Assembly (NCBI GenBank): GCA_963725185.1
Contig: CAVRXO010000012.1
Span: 1 to 64,000 of the forward strand
Source: VAZQ01 sp963725185
GTDB lineage: Bacteria; Pseudomonadota; Alphaproteobacteria; Rhizobiales; Xanthobacteraceae
Direction of reading: 5' to 3'
Length of the DNA stretch: 64,000 bases
The notes under the pieces are model-generated. The model did no database searches. It worked only from the letters and a program-made list of their open reading frames with translations, and was not told the origin of the DNA. The number at the start of each line of letters is the position of its first letter. Position 1 is the stretch's first letter. Both the position numbers and the translations under genes were made by a program. This document shows, piece by piece, positions 25,923 to 35,348 of the stretch.

Positions 25923-28118
25923 TCACGCCGGCTGCTTCAACGCCGTGGTGTCGACCGGCAGCTTGCGCAGGCGCTTGCCGGTCGCCGCAAAGATCGCGTT
26001 GGTGACGGCGGGGACGATCGCCGAGGTCCCGGGCTCGCCCATCCCGCCCGGCGGCTCGGAGCTCTGGACGATGTGGACCTCGATCGCCGGCGCCTCGTTC
26101 ATGCGCAGCATTTGGTAGGTGTCGAAATTGGTCTGCTCGACACGGCCGTCCTTGAGCGTGATCTCGCCATAGAGCGCCGCCGTGATGCCGAAGATGATCG
26201 CGCCCTGGATCTGCGCCCGGACGGTGTCGGGATTGACGACGGTGCCGCAATCGACCGCGCAGACGACGCGCCGGACACGAACCGCGCCGTCCTTCGACAC
26301 TTCGACCTCGGCAACCTGCGCCATATAGGTTCGCGAAGGCGAACTGGACGGAGACGCCACGGCCGACCCTGTCAGGCAACGGCTGTCCCCAGCCGGCCTT
26401 TTCCGCGGCAAGCTCGAGCACGGCTTTGGCGCGGGGCGACTTGTCGAGGAGAGCCCGCCGATAGGCGACCGGATCCTGCTTCGCCGCCGCCGCCAGCTCG
26501 TCGATGAAGCTTTCGGTCACGAAGACATTGTGCGACGGCCCGACGCTGCGCCAGAACGCCGTCGGAATGCCCGGAGGCTCCACCCGCAGATACTCGACGT
26601 GCAGGTTCGGGAGGGCATAGACCAGATCGATCGCGCCTTCGGTGGTGTCGGGGTCGAGACCATTGTTGAACGCCGGAGGGAGCCATCTCGCGATGATCGA
26701 GGAGCCCGCGAAGCGATGGTTCCAGGCGACCGGCATTCCCTTCTCGTCGAGACCGGCGGACATCCGGTCGAAGAAGTAGGGCCGGTACATGTCGTGCTGG
26801 ATGTCTTCCTCGCGGGTCCACACGACCTTGACGGGGCCGTCGACCTGCTTCGCGATCTCGACGGCGCGGGTGACGCCATCGATCTCCAGCCGCCGGCCAA
26901 AGCCGCCGCCGATCAGATGATTGTGGACCACGACCTTGTCCAACGGCAGGCCGGTGACCTTCGCCGCCGCCGCCTGGGCTCGCGCGACGACCTGGGTGCC
27001 GACCCAGACTTCGCAGCCGTCCTTGCGGACATGAACCGTGCAGTTCATCGGCTCCATCGTGGCGTGCGCGAGGAACGGAACCTGGTAGATCGCCTCGACC
27101 TTGGTGGCGGCGCTCGCCATGGCCTTGTCGACATCGCCGATATTCTGCGCAACCGGCCCCGCATTGAGCGTCGCCTTTTCGAGCTCGCCCACGATATCTT
27201 CGGTGTTGAGCTTGGCGTGCGGCCCGTCGTCCCATTCGATCACCAGCGCCGCCAGCCCTTTCTTCGCGGCCCCCATGTGGTCGGCGACGACCGCGACGGC
27301 GTCGTCGAGCCGCACGATCTGACGCACGCCCTTGACGGCCTTGGCCGCCGCATCATCCACGCTCTTCACGCGACCGCCGAAGACGGGCGATTGCGCAAGC
27401 GTCGCGATCTTCACGCCCGGCGGCCGAACGTCGATGCCGTAGACGGCCGTTCCGTTGACCTTCGCCGGCGTGTCCAGCCGCTTGGCCGGGGTGCCGATGA
27501 GCTTGAAATCCTCGCGGTCGCTTGAGCGCCACGCTTTCGGGGACGGGCATGCGGGCGGCGTCGGCGGCAAGCTCGCCATATTTGATGCTTCTGCCCGGTC
27601 GGCGCGTGAAGCACTTCGCCGCTTTGCGCGCGGCAGGACGCCGGATCGACATTCCAGCGCTTGGCCGCCGCCGCCACCAGCATGGTTCTCGCGGTCGCAC
27701 CGGCTTGGCGCATCGGCTTCCACGCCGCGCGTATCGCGTTCGAGTTGCCGGTTGCCTGCATGCCGCCGAGCAACGGGATTGCCGTAGAGCTTTTCGTTGG
27801 GCGGAGCATGCTCCAGCCGCACCTGTTTCAGGTCCACCTCCAGCTCTTCGGCGATCAGCATCGGGATCGAGGTGTAGGTGCCCTGGCCCATCTCGACATA
27901 GGGCATGGTCAGGACGATCTGCCCGTCGCTGCCGATGCGGATGAAGGCGTTGGGCGCGAAGCCGTCGGCGCTCGGCCGCTTCGGCTTCGCCGTTCGCGAA
28001 CGGCAGGCTCAGGCTCAGCATCAGGCCGCCGCCCGCGGCCGCTCCGGCCTGCAGGAAGCCGCGCCGGGAGAGACCGTTCGCCGTCGGCCGGTCGAGGCGC
28101 GAGCTGATCGAGGATCAT
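25923..28118 (-). CDS. Molybdopterin-binding hydroxylase subunit (isoquinoline-1-oxidoreductase-like), frameshifted
   Basis: The chain begins MILDQLA at 28118. After a break near 28095 it shows a twin-arginine signal (LSRRGFLQAGAAAGGGLMLS), then IVLTMPYVEMGQGTYTSIPM, a substrate-channel motif. Long intact stretches follow: TAVYGIDVRPPGVKIATLAQ, VHNHLIGGGFGRRLEIDGVT and AFWRSVGPSHNVFVTESFID. After a break near 26340 comes MGEPGTSAIVPAVTNAIFAA with the catalytic Glu in GEPG. The repaired length is about 731 residues, with four or more breaks. It oxidises an aldehyde or N-heterocycle in the periplasm by inference. The (2Fe-2S) subunit gene lies immediately upstream. It converges on the HAD gene. 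Confidence 0.83.
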
Positions 28119-28120
28119 GG

Positions 28121-28592
28121 TCAGCCCTCCCTGTCCGTTCGATTGCGCGGCCTGCTTGATCGCCTCGCGAATGCGGACATAGGTCCCGCAGCGGCAGATG
28201 TTGCCGGACATCGCGTCGTCGATATCGGCATCGGTCGGATGCGGGTTGCTCGCCAGCAGCGCCGACGCGGACATGATCTGGCCCGACTGGCAGTAGCCGC
28301 ATTGGACGACCTCGCGGTCGAGCCAGGCCTTCTGGATCTTGGCGCCCGCCGCCGTCGCGCCGATCGCCTCGATCGTCGTGATCTCGGAGGTGCCGACGCT
28401 GTCGATCGGGGTGATGCAGGAACGGACGGCGACGCCGTCGAGATGCACCGTGCAGGCGCCGCACAGCGCCATGCCGCAGCCGAACTTCGTGCCGGTCATG
28501 CCGAGCACGTCGCGCAACACCCACAGGAGCGGGGTGTCGCCGTCGACATCGACCGTCCGATCGACGCCGTTGACCTTGATCGTGGTGGCCAT
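28121..28592 (-). CDS. (2Fe-2S) subunit of the second molybdenum hydroxylase
   Basis: The protein is about 157 residues. Cluster motifs are FGCGMALCGACTVHLDG (about 39-55) and QCGYCQSGQ with NICRCGTY (about 98-140). In the given frame no stop occurs before the large-subunit ATG (GGLTMILD is continuous). A TGA at 28121-28123 in the next frame would end the protein at the family's usual length, so I infer a one-base error near the end rather than a true fusion. The start ATG at 28592 is preceded by GGAGGTAGCCC. The promoter should lie upstream of 28600. Confidence 0.85.
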
Positions 28593-28677
28593 GGGCTACC
28601 TCCAGACTATTGGCGTGGATTTCATGGAACTCACGATCTAGGGAGCGCGTCCGTGGACCGCAATGACGACCATCTTC

Positions 28678-29199
28678 CTAGGTCGCGGCATCCTCGAAGA
28701 ACTTTATCAACTTGGCGTCGAGCAGAGCGGGCACGGACGACGGCTGCATCTCCGGGAATTTGCTGAAGAATGCCGAATTTTGGTCCATGTCGATCCGGGT
28801 CTCCTCGCCGTCCCGCTGGGAAACGCAGACGCGCACGGGGGCGCCCAGGCCGGCGGCACCGCTGTACTCGAACAGGCCACGTGCGATGACTGCATTCCCG
28901 ACGAGGTAGAACTTCGACTCGATGGGAATCCCGGCAAGGCGCATTGTCGAGCCCTGCTCGAAGTCAAAGAAGATTGAAAATGGCCGGGAAGTAGAGTCGA
29001 CGTAAGCTTCGACACCCGCGCGATTGCCGCGGGTCACGTATTCCATCAGTTTGGGGATGTGGAAGCGCGGCAAGGCCCTCTCGATCGCTTCTATAACCTC
29101 GAAGAAGGACTTACGCGAGCGTATGGTGACGAGGACCCCATCGAACTTGGTCGCCATCGTCTGTGCGGAGACTTTTAATGAATTGTCTGTGCTTGTCAT
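28678..29199 (-). CDS. DUF302-like protein
   Basis: The protein is 173 residues without a signal peptide. TKFDGVLVTIRSRKSFFEVI and IERALPRFHIPKLMEYV match the opening strand-helix of DUF302 proteins. PVRVCVSQRDGEETRIDMDQ followed by a C-terminal amphipathic helix matches their closing segment. DUF302 proteins are small, compact, often linked to redox stress, and have no proven reaction. It precedes a small exported protein and an epoxide-hydrolase-like gene on the same strand, about 200 bases apart. Codon use is more AT-rich than the genes to the left. Confidence 0.6.
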   Translation of the reverse strand: MTSTDNSLKVSAQTMATKFDGVLVTIRSRKSFFEVIEAIERALPRFHIPKLMEYVTRGNRAGVEAYVDSTSRPFSIFFDFEQGSTMRLAGIPIESKFYLVGNAVIARGLFEYSGAAGLGAPVRVCVSQRDGEETRIDMDQNSAFFSKFPEMQPSSVPALLDAKLIKFFEDAAT

Positions 29200-29402
29200 T
29201 GATATGCACCTCTCCTTCGAGTTTCAATTTGGCCTTTCGTGTGGCATTTCGGTTGGCGCGCATTCGGGTTGCCGATCGCCGGGATCTTTGTGATCGGAAC
29301 ATGGATGGGGGCGACTGCTGTCAAGAGCGGGACATACGTGCCTGGATCCTTTTCGTTGGATATGGGAGTCATCCATTCAATTCATTCGCGGGAATCCGCC
29401 AG

Positions 29403-29873
29403 TTAATCGGTTGATTTGGAAAGCAGCACTCCAAGCGGTTTGAGCGGGCCCAACGGGATGAGCTGGAATTCCATCAGACCGGCGCGACCCAACGGCAGCT
29501 TTTCCAGCAGCTCCCCTGCCTCCCTGGGATCGGTGACGTTCAGAATAAAAACGACCCCGGTTTGGTCCTGCTTGACGAACCACTGATCGAGCTTGCCCGC
29601 CAGGTAGAGCTGCACGGTCTCCCGTACTTCCGACGGCAGGATGGGTTTCAAGACGGCAGCGTTTGCCTTTGGTGTCAGGCTGCCGATCGCGAGGAGCTTC
29701 GTGGTCGGCACGCTGGAAACCGAGGTGACCGAATTCGTCTCGAGTGGGGACATTTGGGCAAACAAAGCGGTTGGACTTGTCGTCACGAAGACCGTGGCAA
29801 GGAGAGCGAAGCTCGTTCTCTTAAACGAGCCTGCCAAATAGCCGGCGACGCGGCCAGTCGAGTTGCGGGTCAT
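29403..29873 (-). CDS. Exported muconolactone-isomerase/YCII-like small protein
   Basis: The protein is 156 residues. The start is ATG 29873 after GGAGAG. The signal peptide (FALLATVFVTTSPTALFAQ) is followed by a region with AVLKPILPSEVRETVQLYLA, GKLDQWFVKQDQTGVVFILN and LLEKLPLGRAGLMEFQLIPL. That strand-helix order resembles small ferredoxin-like proteins of the muconolactone-isomerase type. Exported versions occur beside hydrolases and dehalogenases, and this one lies 98 bases after the epoxide-hydrolase-like gene. Enzymatic activity is not shown by the sequence. Confidence 0.6.
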   Translation of the reverse strand: MTRNSTGRVAGYLAGSFKRTSFALLATVFVTTSPTALFAQMSPLETNSVTSVSSVPTTKLLAIGSLTPKANAAVLKPILPSEVRETVQLYLAGKLDQWFVKQDQTGVVFILNVTDPREAGELLEKLPLGRAGLMEFQLIPLGPLKPLGVLLSKSTD

Positions 29874-29970
29874 GTTTGCTCTCCGTTTCAGCTTGATCAG
29901 ATGACTTGCGGGAGCCTGTTTGATTGCCGAGGCGCTTACCATGCATCGGGCGCCACCCTTCAATCAGGAG

Positions 29971-31018
29971 TTACGCGGGGTGTACGGTGTGCAGGAACTG
30001 GACGAGCCGGTCACTGACCTCAGCAGAGGCTTCGTGTTGCACCCAGTGGCCCACATTATCGATTTCGAGATGGCCCACGAGACCGGGGAGGCTGGCGCGG
30101 AGCTGCTCCGGAGGTGGATAGAGGCTCTCCAAGCCATCCACCTTTCCCGCAATGAAAAAAGAAGGTTGGGTGACCTTGGCGTCTTTCCAAGCGCCGGAAA
30201 GATAGAAATATGGCTCGGCGGCGCGATAGTAGTTAAGGCCACCGTGGAAACCGGTGCGCTGGAACTCGGCGATATTATGCGCGACGTAATCCGGATCAGC
30301 CCACGATGGCAACGGCCCAGGAGCCGGACGATAAAGGCTTCGTGCAGGATCCAGCGGATCCCACCGTTTGTCGGCTGGAGCAGAACCCGATGCCCAATAC
30401 AGAATACCCGGAATGGTAACAGCAGCATTGGCCCAAATATGATCGGCCTCTGGTCGCATCTGTTCGAACATGTAGAAATCGTTTTGATGCCCGGAATCAC
30501 GCATTTTCTGGAAGGCGCTGACGTCCCCGCGGGGAACGTAAGGCACGCTGATGCAGAATAACGCCCTAAATAGATCAGGACGCATCAGTGCGGCGCCCCA
30601 GGCATGCGATGCACCCCAATCATGGGCCACGAGGGCAGCGTTGGAGATCTTTAGCGCATAGAGCAGTCCAACCAGATCGGCAGTCGTTTGCAGCGGGGTG
30701 TACAACGCCGCGTCCGTCGGAGCTGAGCTGCGTCCATAGCCACGCATATCCAACGCGATTGCTCGATACCCGGCTTGCGCGACCGCCCGCATCTGTCGGC
30801 GCCACGTATAGGAGGTATCCGGAAATCCATGGCAAAAAAGAACGGCTCGCCCGCTGCCTTGCTCGGTTACATGCAACGAGATGCCATTGGCAGTTATGTC
30901 GTACTCCTTGAGAGGAAGGCCGTCGGCGCCGCCGGACCCTTGCGCAGCAGCTCTTCGACTTCAGCAGCAGGCTTGCGGTCCCGCCCGCCAGGAAAATACG
31001 GCGAGAAATGGCTGGCAT
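29971..31018 (-). CDS. Tat-exported epoxide-hydrolase-like alpha/beta hydrolase, one frameshift
   Basis: A twin-arginine signal (SRRIFLAGGTASLLL) starts at ATG 31018. After a one-base break near 30935 the chain runs LPLKEYDITANGISLHVTEQ into the hydrolase core. Visible motifs are FCHGFPDTSYTWRRQM (oxyanion HGFP), LDMRGYGRSSAP, the nucleophile Asp in AHDWGASHAWG, and the catalytic His in NVGHWVQHEA. HGxP and DWG with a long cap are the signs of epoxide hydrolases; fluoroacetate-dehalogenase relatives look similar. The repaired length is about 349 residues. It is transcribed away from a LysR gene, its likely regulator. Confidence 0.8.
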
Positions 31019-31151
31019 GGAAGTCACACACTGATCCCTCCCCGCTGCGATGGTAGGCATGTTCTGGCCGAAGCTCTGCGTCTATAACGTTCATCTCCGT
31101 CGGGTCAGAACAAGACGATGCTTGTTGCCGTGGGAGCGATCTCGTGTCTGC

Positions 31152-31193
31152 AAGCTAAGGCTTCTCTCAAGCTAAAAAAACCCGTATAAAACT
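31152..31193. promoter_or_regulatory. Possible LysR operator/promoter between divergent genes
   Basis: The 200-base gap between the hydrolase and LysR genes holds AAGCTAAGGCTT (an AAGC/GCTT inverted pair), a second AAGCTA ten bases on, and a TATAAAACT that could be a -10 box for the LysR gene. LysR proteins usually bind such interrupted palindromes in their divergent promoter. The assignment is weak. Confidence 0.3.
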
Positions 31194-31218
31194 GAAGGCT
31201 CTTTTCAGGAGATTTGAC

Positions 31219-32202
31219 ATGCGGAGTCCGGCTACACCGAGCATCGATCAGGTTCTGGTGCTGCTGGCCACGGTCGAAGCAGGAAGTTTTACCGCGGCGG
31301 CGAAACGTTTGGGGCGAGCCACGTCCGCCATCAGTTACGCGATCGACACGCTGGAGAATCAGTTGGGCCTTCGCCTCTTTGATCGCGGAACGACCCGCAA
31401 GCCAAGGCTTACGCAGCAGGGCGAGGCGATCGTTTCCGAAGCCAGAGGGGTTGCCCAGAGTATCGAGGCATTGCGCGCACGCGCGCAGGGTCTCCAAGAT
31501 GACATCGAGCCAGAGGTATCACTCGTCGTCGACAGTCTCTTCCCGGGCGAGCGGCTGGTAGCAGTCCTTCGTGACTTCCACGCGGAGTTCCCAACGGTAC
31601 CGATTCGGCTCCTGGTACAGCCCCTCGGCGGAGTTGAACGCGTGATCCGGGCTGGCACTGCCCGTATTGGCATAGGCAGCATGATTCACATGGATCTGAC
31701 GGGTTTTCGCCATGTCGGCATTCCCAGCGTTCAGCTGATTCCCGTTGCCGCTCCCAATCATCCTCTTGCGTCCGCGAATCTAGCGGCTCGACCGCGGCCA
31801 CGAGATTTTCTCCAACTTGTTCTATCAGAGCAACCGGTGGGAGAGGGTCGAGACTTCGGCGTCGTCAGCCTCAATACCTGGCGCGTCGGTGATTTGAACG
31901 CAAAGCACAGGCTTATTGTCGGCGGAATCGGTTGGGGCTCAATGCCCGAGCCGGTGGTTCGTGCTGACATCGAAGCTGGAAGGCTCGTGCGATTGTCCCT
32001 TCGAGACTGGCTTGCGGGAGAATATCCTATGAAGGTAGTTCATAAGGCCGATACCCCGCCGGGTCCTGCGGGCCGGTGGCTGATTGAACGATTGATGACG
32101 TTATCTGATGGGAATAAATCGCCTCTCGGCCGTGAAGCCACAAAGCCTGCCAAGGCCAGAGGGCATCGAGGGTCAGGTAAAGTCCACTCGCGAATCAAGT
32201 AA
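31219..32202 (+). CDS. LysR-type transcriptional regulator
   Basis: The protein is 327 residues. The N-terminal winged helix-turn-helix reads IDQVLVLLATVEAGSFTAAA, KRLGRATSAISYAIDTLENQ and LGLRLFDRG, the classic LysR pattern. The effector domain follows from about residue 90 (EVSLVVDSLFPGERLVAVLR). The ATG has AGGAG seven bases upstream. It is divergent from the epoxide-hydrolase-like gene and likely controls it together with the two small genes beyond. The inducer is unknown. The 3' end lies against the chimeric HAD remnant. Confidence 0.9.
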   Translation: MRSPATPSIDQVLVLLATVEAGSFTAAAKRLGRATSAISYAIDTLENQLGLRLFDRGTTRKPRLTQQGEAIVSEARGVAQSIEALRARAQGLQDDIEPEVSLVVDSLFPGERLVAVLRDFHAEFPTVPIRLLVQPLGGVERVIRAGTARIGIGSMIHMDLTGFRHVGIPSVQLIPVAAPNHPLASANLAARPRPRDFLQLVLSEQPVGEGRDFGVVSLNTWRVGDLNAKHRLIVGGIGWGSMPEPVVRADIEAGRLVRLSLRDWLAGEYPMKVVHKADTPPGPAGRWLIERLMTLSDGNKSPLGREATKPAKARGHRGSGKVHSRIK

Positions 32203-32722
32203 CCGAGCTACGGAAGGCCGAATCCGATTTCGCAGTTATTCCGATGAGCTACATGCTGGACGGCGCTTCACGGCCGGAGTTGATGCGATTGGACTCGCTC
32301 CTGTGCGAGCTGACGACCGCAAGCCTGGTGGCGATCGGCGATCCCAAGGCCGTTTTGGCCGATCTGGCCGGCCCCGGCTACCGGCTTGGGCTGATCACCA
32401 ATGATGCCGAAGCGACCGCGCGCGACCATGTGCGCAAGCTTGGCCTGGATCGCATGTTGTCCTTCATTGCCGGCTATGATTCCGGTTTCGGCGCCAAGCC
32501 GGCGCCGGGCCCGGTGCTTGCCTTCGGGGCCGCGGTTGGAGTGCCGACGGCGGAAACTGTCGTCGTCGGCGACACCGCGCTCGATGTCGCGACCGCCCGC
32601 GCCGCGGGCGCCCGGGCGGTGATGGTGCTGAGCGGGCCAAAATCGCTCGATGATGTGCAACACGCCAAGGCGGACGCCGTCATCCCGTCGATTTCGCAAC
32701 TCCCGGCATGGCTCGGGTGAAG
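32203..32722 (+). pseudogene. Truncated HAD phosphatase copy joined to a foreign fragment
   Basis: From 32292 the sequence repeats the C-terminal two thirds of the phosphatase at 25177 (LCELTTASLVAIGDPKAVLA through SISQLPAWLG). It lacks motif I with the catalytic Asp, so it cannot be an active enzyme. The open frame upstream reads ELRKAESDFAVIPMSYMLDG and then ASRPELMRL, which does not occur in the first copy and looks like a piece of another protein that I do not recognise. Amino-acid changes against copy 1 include R to P, L to M and A to G. No start codon or ribosome site is convincing. Confidence 0.8.
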
Positions 32723-32725
32723 CAG
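32292..32725 (+). repeat. 434-bp direct repeat, copy 2
   Basis: Ungapped match to 25444-25877, ending 70 bases before the 3' end of a tRNA gene on the other strand. No transposase or terminal inverted repeat is attached. Confidence 0.92.
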
Positions 32726-32795
32726 ATGCGACGAGTTTGGCGCGTATTCAGCACGAGCCATCTGAATTGCTCGAGCTTTGGTCAGAGAAGGCGGA

Positions 32796-32871
32796 TGGTG
32801 GGCCCGGGAGGACTCGAACCTCCAACCAGACCGTTATGAGCGGCCGGCTCTAACCATTGAGCTACGGGCCC
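32796..32871 (-). tRNA. tRNA-Ile(CAU), lysidine type
   Basis: A complete cloverleaf can be folded: acceptor GGGCCCG with CGGGCCC, D arm GCTCAATGGTTAGAGC, anticodon loop CTCATAA, T arm GGAGG-TTCGAGT-CCTCC, discriminator A and encoded CCA, 76 bases. GGUUAGAGC and the CUCAUAA loop are typical of the AUA-reading isoleucine tRNA whose C34 is changed to lysidine, rather than of a methionine tRNA. It lies just beyond the HAD remnant, a position often used for integration. Confidence 0.92.
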
Positions 32872-33223
32872 GTGCCTCGGCGCCTTAAGCGGCCAGACGT
32901 GGCCTCGCCGATGGCCGCTCTCCATACAATGTCGCACCAATGCCTGCAATCGCGCCATGTAAGCGCCCGCGCAAGCCTAGGAACTCGCTGCCCAGCAACT
33001 CGTTGCCGGGCGACTCGTTGCGCGTGCACACGCGGGCGAGCGCAAGCCAGGAGACATGGCTTGGCCTGGATCGGTGGCATTTTCTTCGACATCAGCTTTT
33101 GGTACGCGGCCCGACTCAGCTATGCATGGCGAATCATGGGGCGGTGCGGCGCCGCTGCGGGATTCCGCAATCCACATCATGTCGAGGGCGCGGCCCGGAG
33201 CTTGGCGCGCAACGGTGAATGGC
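32872..33223. other. Gene-free interval
   Basis: No gene with coding support. It contains a short direct repeat, variations of CAACTCGTTGCC and GACTCGTTGCG at about 32995-33020. It should hold the promoters of the tRNA (minus) and of the Pro/Ala-rich protein gene (plus). Confidence 0.5.
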
Positions 33224-34261
33224 ATGCTCCCTGACTTCCGCTTTGCTTTTGGCGCAATGCTGGCGATCGCGGTGCTCGCCGTGACCGGCTTGGGTCTGGT
33301 GACCTCAGTGCGGTTGATGCACGAGGCGCGGATTGATCCGATCGAGGACGCGCGCAGCCTGGCATTTGCCGGCCACGCCGAGTGGAACCGATCCTACGAT
33401 CCTGCGGGCGCGCAGCGTTTCGGGGGATTGGCGGACAACCCCCTCGCGGACGTGCGGCCCGACGCTGCCGCCGAAAACCCACCGATCTCGTCCGCGGCAA
33501 TCGAACAACCGGGCTCCGAGGAGCGGACCACCAGCAGCGCCGAGCAGCGGCCGGAGCCCGACACTGTCGCGGACGATGCGCCGGTCACGGCCGACGCCAA
33601 GCTGCCGGAAAAGACGCCGGAAACCGATCCGGCGCGCACGCAACCTCCACCCGCGGCCGAGACCGCGGCAGCGGTGACGACCCCGGCCCCACTGAGGGAG
33701 GCGGCGGCCAAGACACCGGGTGACCCAAGCACGACCGGCTCCGTCGCGCCGCCTGCCGAGGAGGTCGCTAGCGCCCCCGCCACCTTGACCGAAAGGGAAA
33801 CGCAAGCCGAGACCCGATCGGCAACGCAAATGCCGGCGCAGGAAACAGCGCTCGCACCACCGCAGGCGGCCGCAGATCCGCCACCGGATTTATCGCTCCC
33901 AACGCCGCAGGCAGCCGCGGATCCACCACCGGATTCCTCGCCCGCAACGCCGCAGGCGGCCGCAGATCCGCCGCCGGATTCCTCGCCCGCAACGCCGCAG
34001 GCGGCCACAGATCCGCCGCCGGATCCCTTGCCGCCAACGCCGCGGGCGCGTCCGAAGGCGCATTTGCAAAGACGAATTGCACGCGTGCGCAGGCGCAGCG
34101 TCGTCCCGCCGAGCCCGCAGCCTGTGCAGAATTCGGGGTGGCCGCTGGCGAGCCCGCCCTCATCATCGCAATCTTGGCCGGGCTACGACAACCAATTCAC
34201 CGGCGCGACCGCAAAGAAGACCGGCAAGCTCAGCGCAACACCCGCAGCCCGCCCGCAGTGA
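33224..34261 (+). CDS. Pro/Ala-rich membrane-anchored protein with tandem repeats
   Basis: The protein is 345 residues. One N-terminal membrane segment (FGAMLAIAVLAVTGLGLVTS, residues about 9-28) is followed by an almost entirely low-complexity chain of Pro, Ala, Thr and Glu. Four tandem copies of a 15-residue unit (PQAAADPPPDSSPAT and variants) lie at 33860-34039. A basic patch (RARPKAHLQRRIARVRRRSV) follows near the C-terminus. It has no catalytic domain. Such TonB-like Pro-rich chains can span the periplasm; that is inference. The ATG at 33224 is chosen because it starts directly before the membrane helix. Confidence 0.6.
   Translation: MLPDFRFAFGAMLAIAVLAVTGLGLVTSVRLMHEARIDPIEDARSLAFAGHAEWNRSYDPAGAQRFGGLADNPLADVRPDAAAENPPISSAAIEQPGSEERTTSSAEQRPEPDTVADDAPVTADAKLPEKTPETDPARTQPPPAAETAAAVTTPAPLREAAAKTPGDPSTTGSVAPPAEEVASAPATLTERETQAETRSATQMPAQETALAPPQAAADPPPDLSLPTPQAAADPPPDSSPATPQAAADPPPDSSPATPQAATDPPPDPLPPTPRARPKAHLQRRIARVRRRSVVPPSPQPVQNSGWPLASPPSSSQSWPGYDNQFTGATAKKTGKLSATPAARPQ
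33860..34039 (+). repeat. Four tandem 45-bp units in coding sequence
   Basis: The units start at 33860, 33905, 33950 and 33995 and keep the reading frame. Copies 2 and 3 are most alike; copies 1 and 4 diverge at their ends. They encode the PQAAADPPPD repeats. Confidence 0.9.
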
Positions 34262-34268
34262 TCCCATC

Positions 34269-34293
34269 CTTGTCCCGGCCTTGAGCCGGGACC
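34269..34293. repeat. Palindromic repeat, family A, copy 2
   Basis: CTTGTCCCGGCCTTGAGCCG followed by GGACC, identical to the copy at 16651. A partial closing arm GACAAGTGCC lies near 34368. It sits between two converging genes. Confidence 0.85.
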
Positions 34294-34391
34294 GTTACAG
34301 ATTCCGAGATTGGTACGGTTCCGCGTCATCAGCGCGTTTATGCGCCTCTTCCACGCGCTATGACCCTGGACAAGTGCCGCCGCGGCGGCCG

Positions 34392-35348
34392 CTACATGCG
34401 CAGCAATCGCTTGGCGTTGCCGCTGAGAATCTTGATCTTGTCCTCGTCGCACAACGGCACCGATTGCATCCACTCGGTGGCGGGCGGGTTGGCGACGAAC
34501 GGCCAATCGACCGCGAACATGATGCGATCGACGCCCATCTCCTGCACGCAGCACATCAGCGCCGGGTCGGAGAAGTTGCCGCTGGTGGTGATGTGGAAGT
34601 TGCCGCAGAACACGTCGCGGAAGCTGATCGATTTCTGCCCGGGCCGCTTCAGCGCGGCATCGATGCGCCAGACCTGGAACGGCAGCATCTCGCCCAGATG
34701 CCCGATGATGATCTTGAGCCCCGGATAGGTTTCGAAGATTCCGCTCAAGACCATGCGGATCGCCTGCGTCGCGGTCTCCACCGTGAAGCCCCAGGCGGCG
34801 CGGATCACTAGCGGAAAGTCCTTCGCATAGTCCTTGTAGTAGACGTCCATCACCGCCTGGTGCGGGATCGAGGGATGCAGATAGATCGGCACGTCGAGCC
34901 GGTGCGCCCGCTCGAAGATCGGCCAGAACCGCTTGTGGTCGAGGAACATGTCGTTGGCGAGGCCGTGGATCATGGCGCCCTTGAAGCCGAGTTTGACGGT
35001 GCGCTCGAGCTCATCGGCGGCGCCGACGGGATCAAAGGTCGGCAGCGCCGCGAAGGCCGCGAAGCGGTCCGGCCGGGCGGCCACCACGGCGGCCAGCCGA
35101 TCGTTCACCCGCTGCGCCACCGCGACGGCGCCGTCGCCGGTCAGCTTCTGGGTCGAAGGCGCGCCGTGGGAGAGCACCTGGATGTCGATGCCGGCCTCGT
35201 CCATCTCCTTGATGCGCCGCTCGCCCAGCTCGAACATGCGCTCCACGACCGCGGGATTGGCCTCGACCTTGCCGAAATGCTCGACCAGCTCGTGGTCGTA
35301 ATAGTGCTCCTCGATCGCGATGACCGGACACTTGGGCTTCTGCAGCAT
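34392..35348 (-). CDS. Amidohydrolase-2 family protein (decarboxylase-like)
   Basis: The protein is 318 residues. AIEEHYYDHELVEHF at the N-terminus replaces the usual HxH with an ExH-type motif, as in the gamma-resorcylate, 2,3-dihydroxybenzoate and ACMSD decarboxylase group. IYLHPSIPHQAVMDVYY, IIIGHLGEMLPFQVWRID (metal or catalytic His) and DRIMFAVDWPFVANP (conserved Asp) complete the TIM-barrel metal site. The ATG at 35348 is chosen at the EEH start; the longer upstream frame has no family homology. The likely role is non-oxidative decarboxylation or ring-product hydrolysis of an aromatic compound. It stands alone. Confidence 0.82.
   Translation of the reverse strand: MLQKPKCPVIAIEEHYYDHELVEHFGKVEANPAVVERMFELGERRIKEMDEAGIDIQVLSHGAPSTQKLTGDGAVAVAQRVNDRLAAVVAARPDRFAAFAALPTFDPVGAADELERTVKLGFKGAMIHGLANDMFLDHKRFWPIFERAHRLDVPIYLHPSIPHQAVMDVYYKDYAKDFPLVIRAAWGFTVETATQAIRMVLSGIFETYPGLKIIIGHLGEMLPFQVWRIDAALKRPGQKSISFRDVFCGNFHITTSGNFSDPALMCCVQEMGVDRIMFAVDWPFVANPPATEWMQSVPLCDEDKIKILSGNAKRLLRM

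Noticed and set aside
25444..32725. Treating the HAD repeats as an insertion sequence
   Set aside because: No transposase, no terminal inverted repeats and no target-site duplication; the repeat is plain coding sequence.
33860..34039. CRISPR-like array
   Set aside because: The units are contiguous, in frame and lack unique spacers; they are coding tandem repeats. No CRISPR array was seen anywhere in the window.
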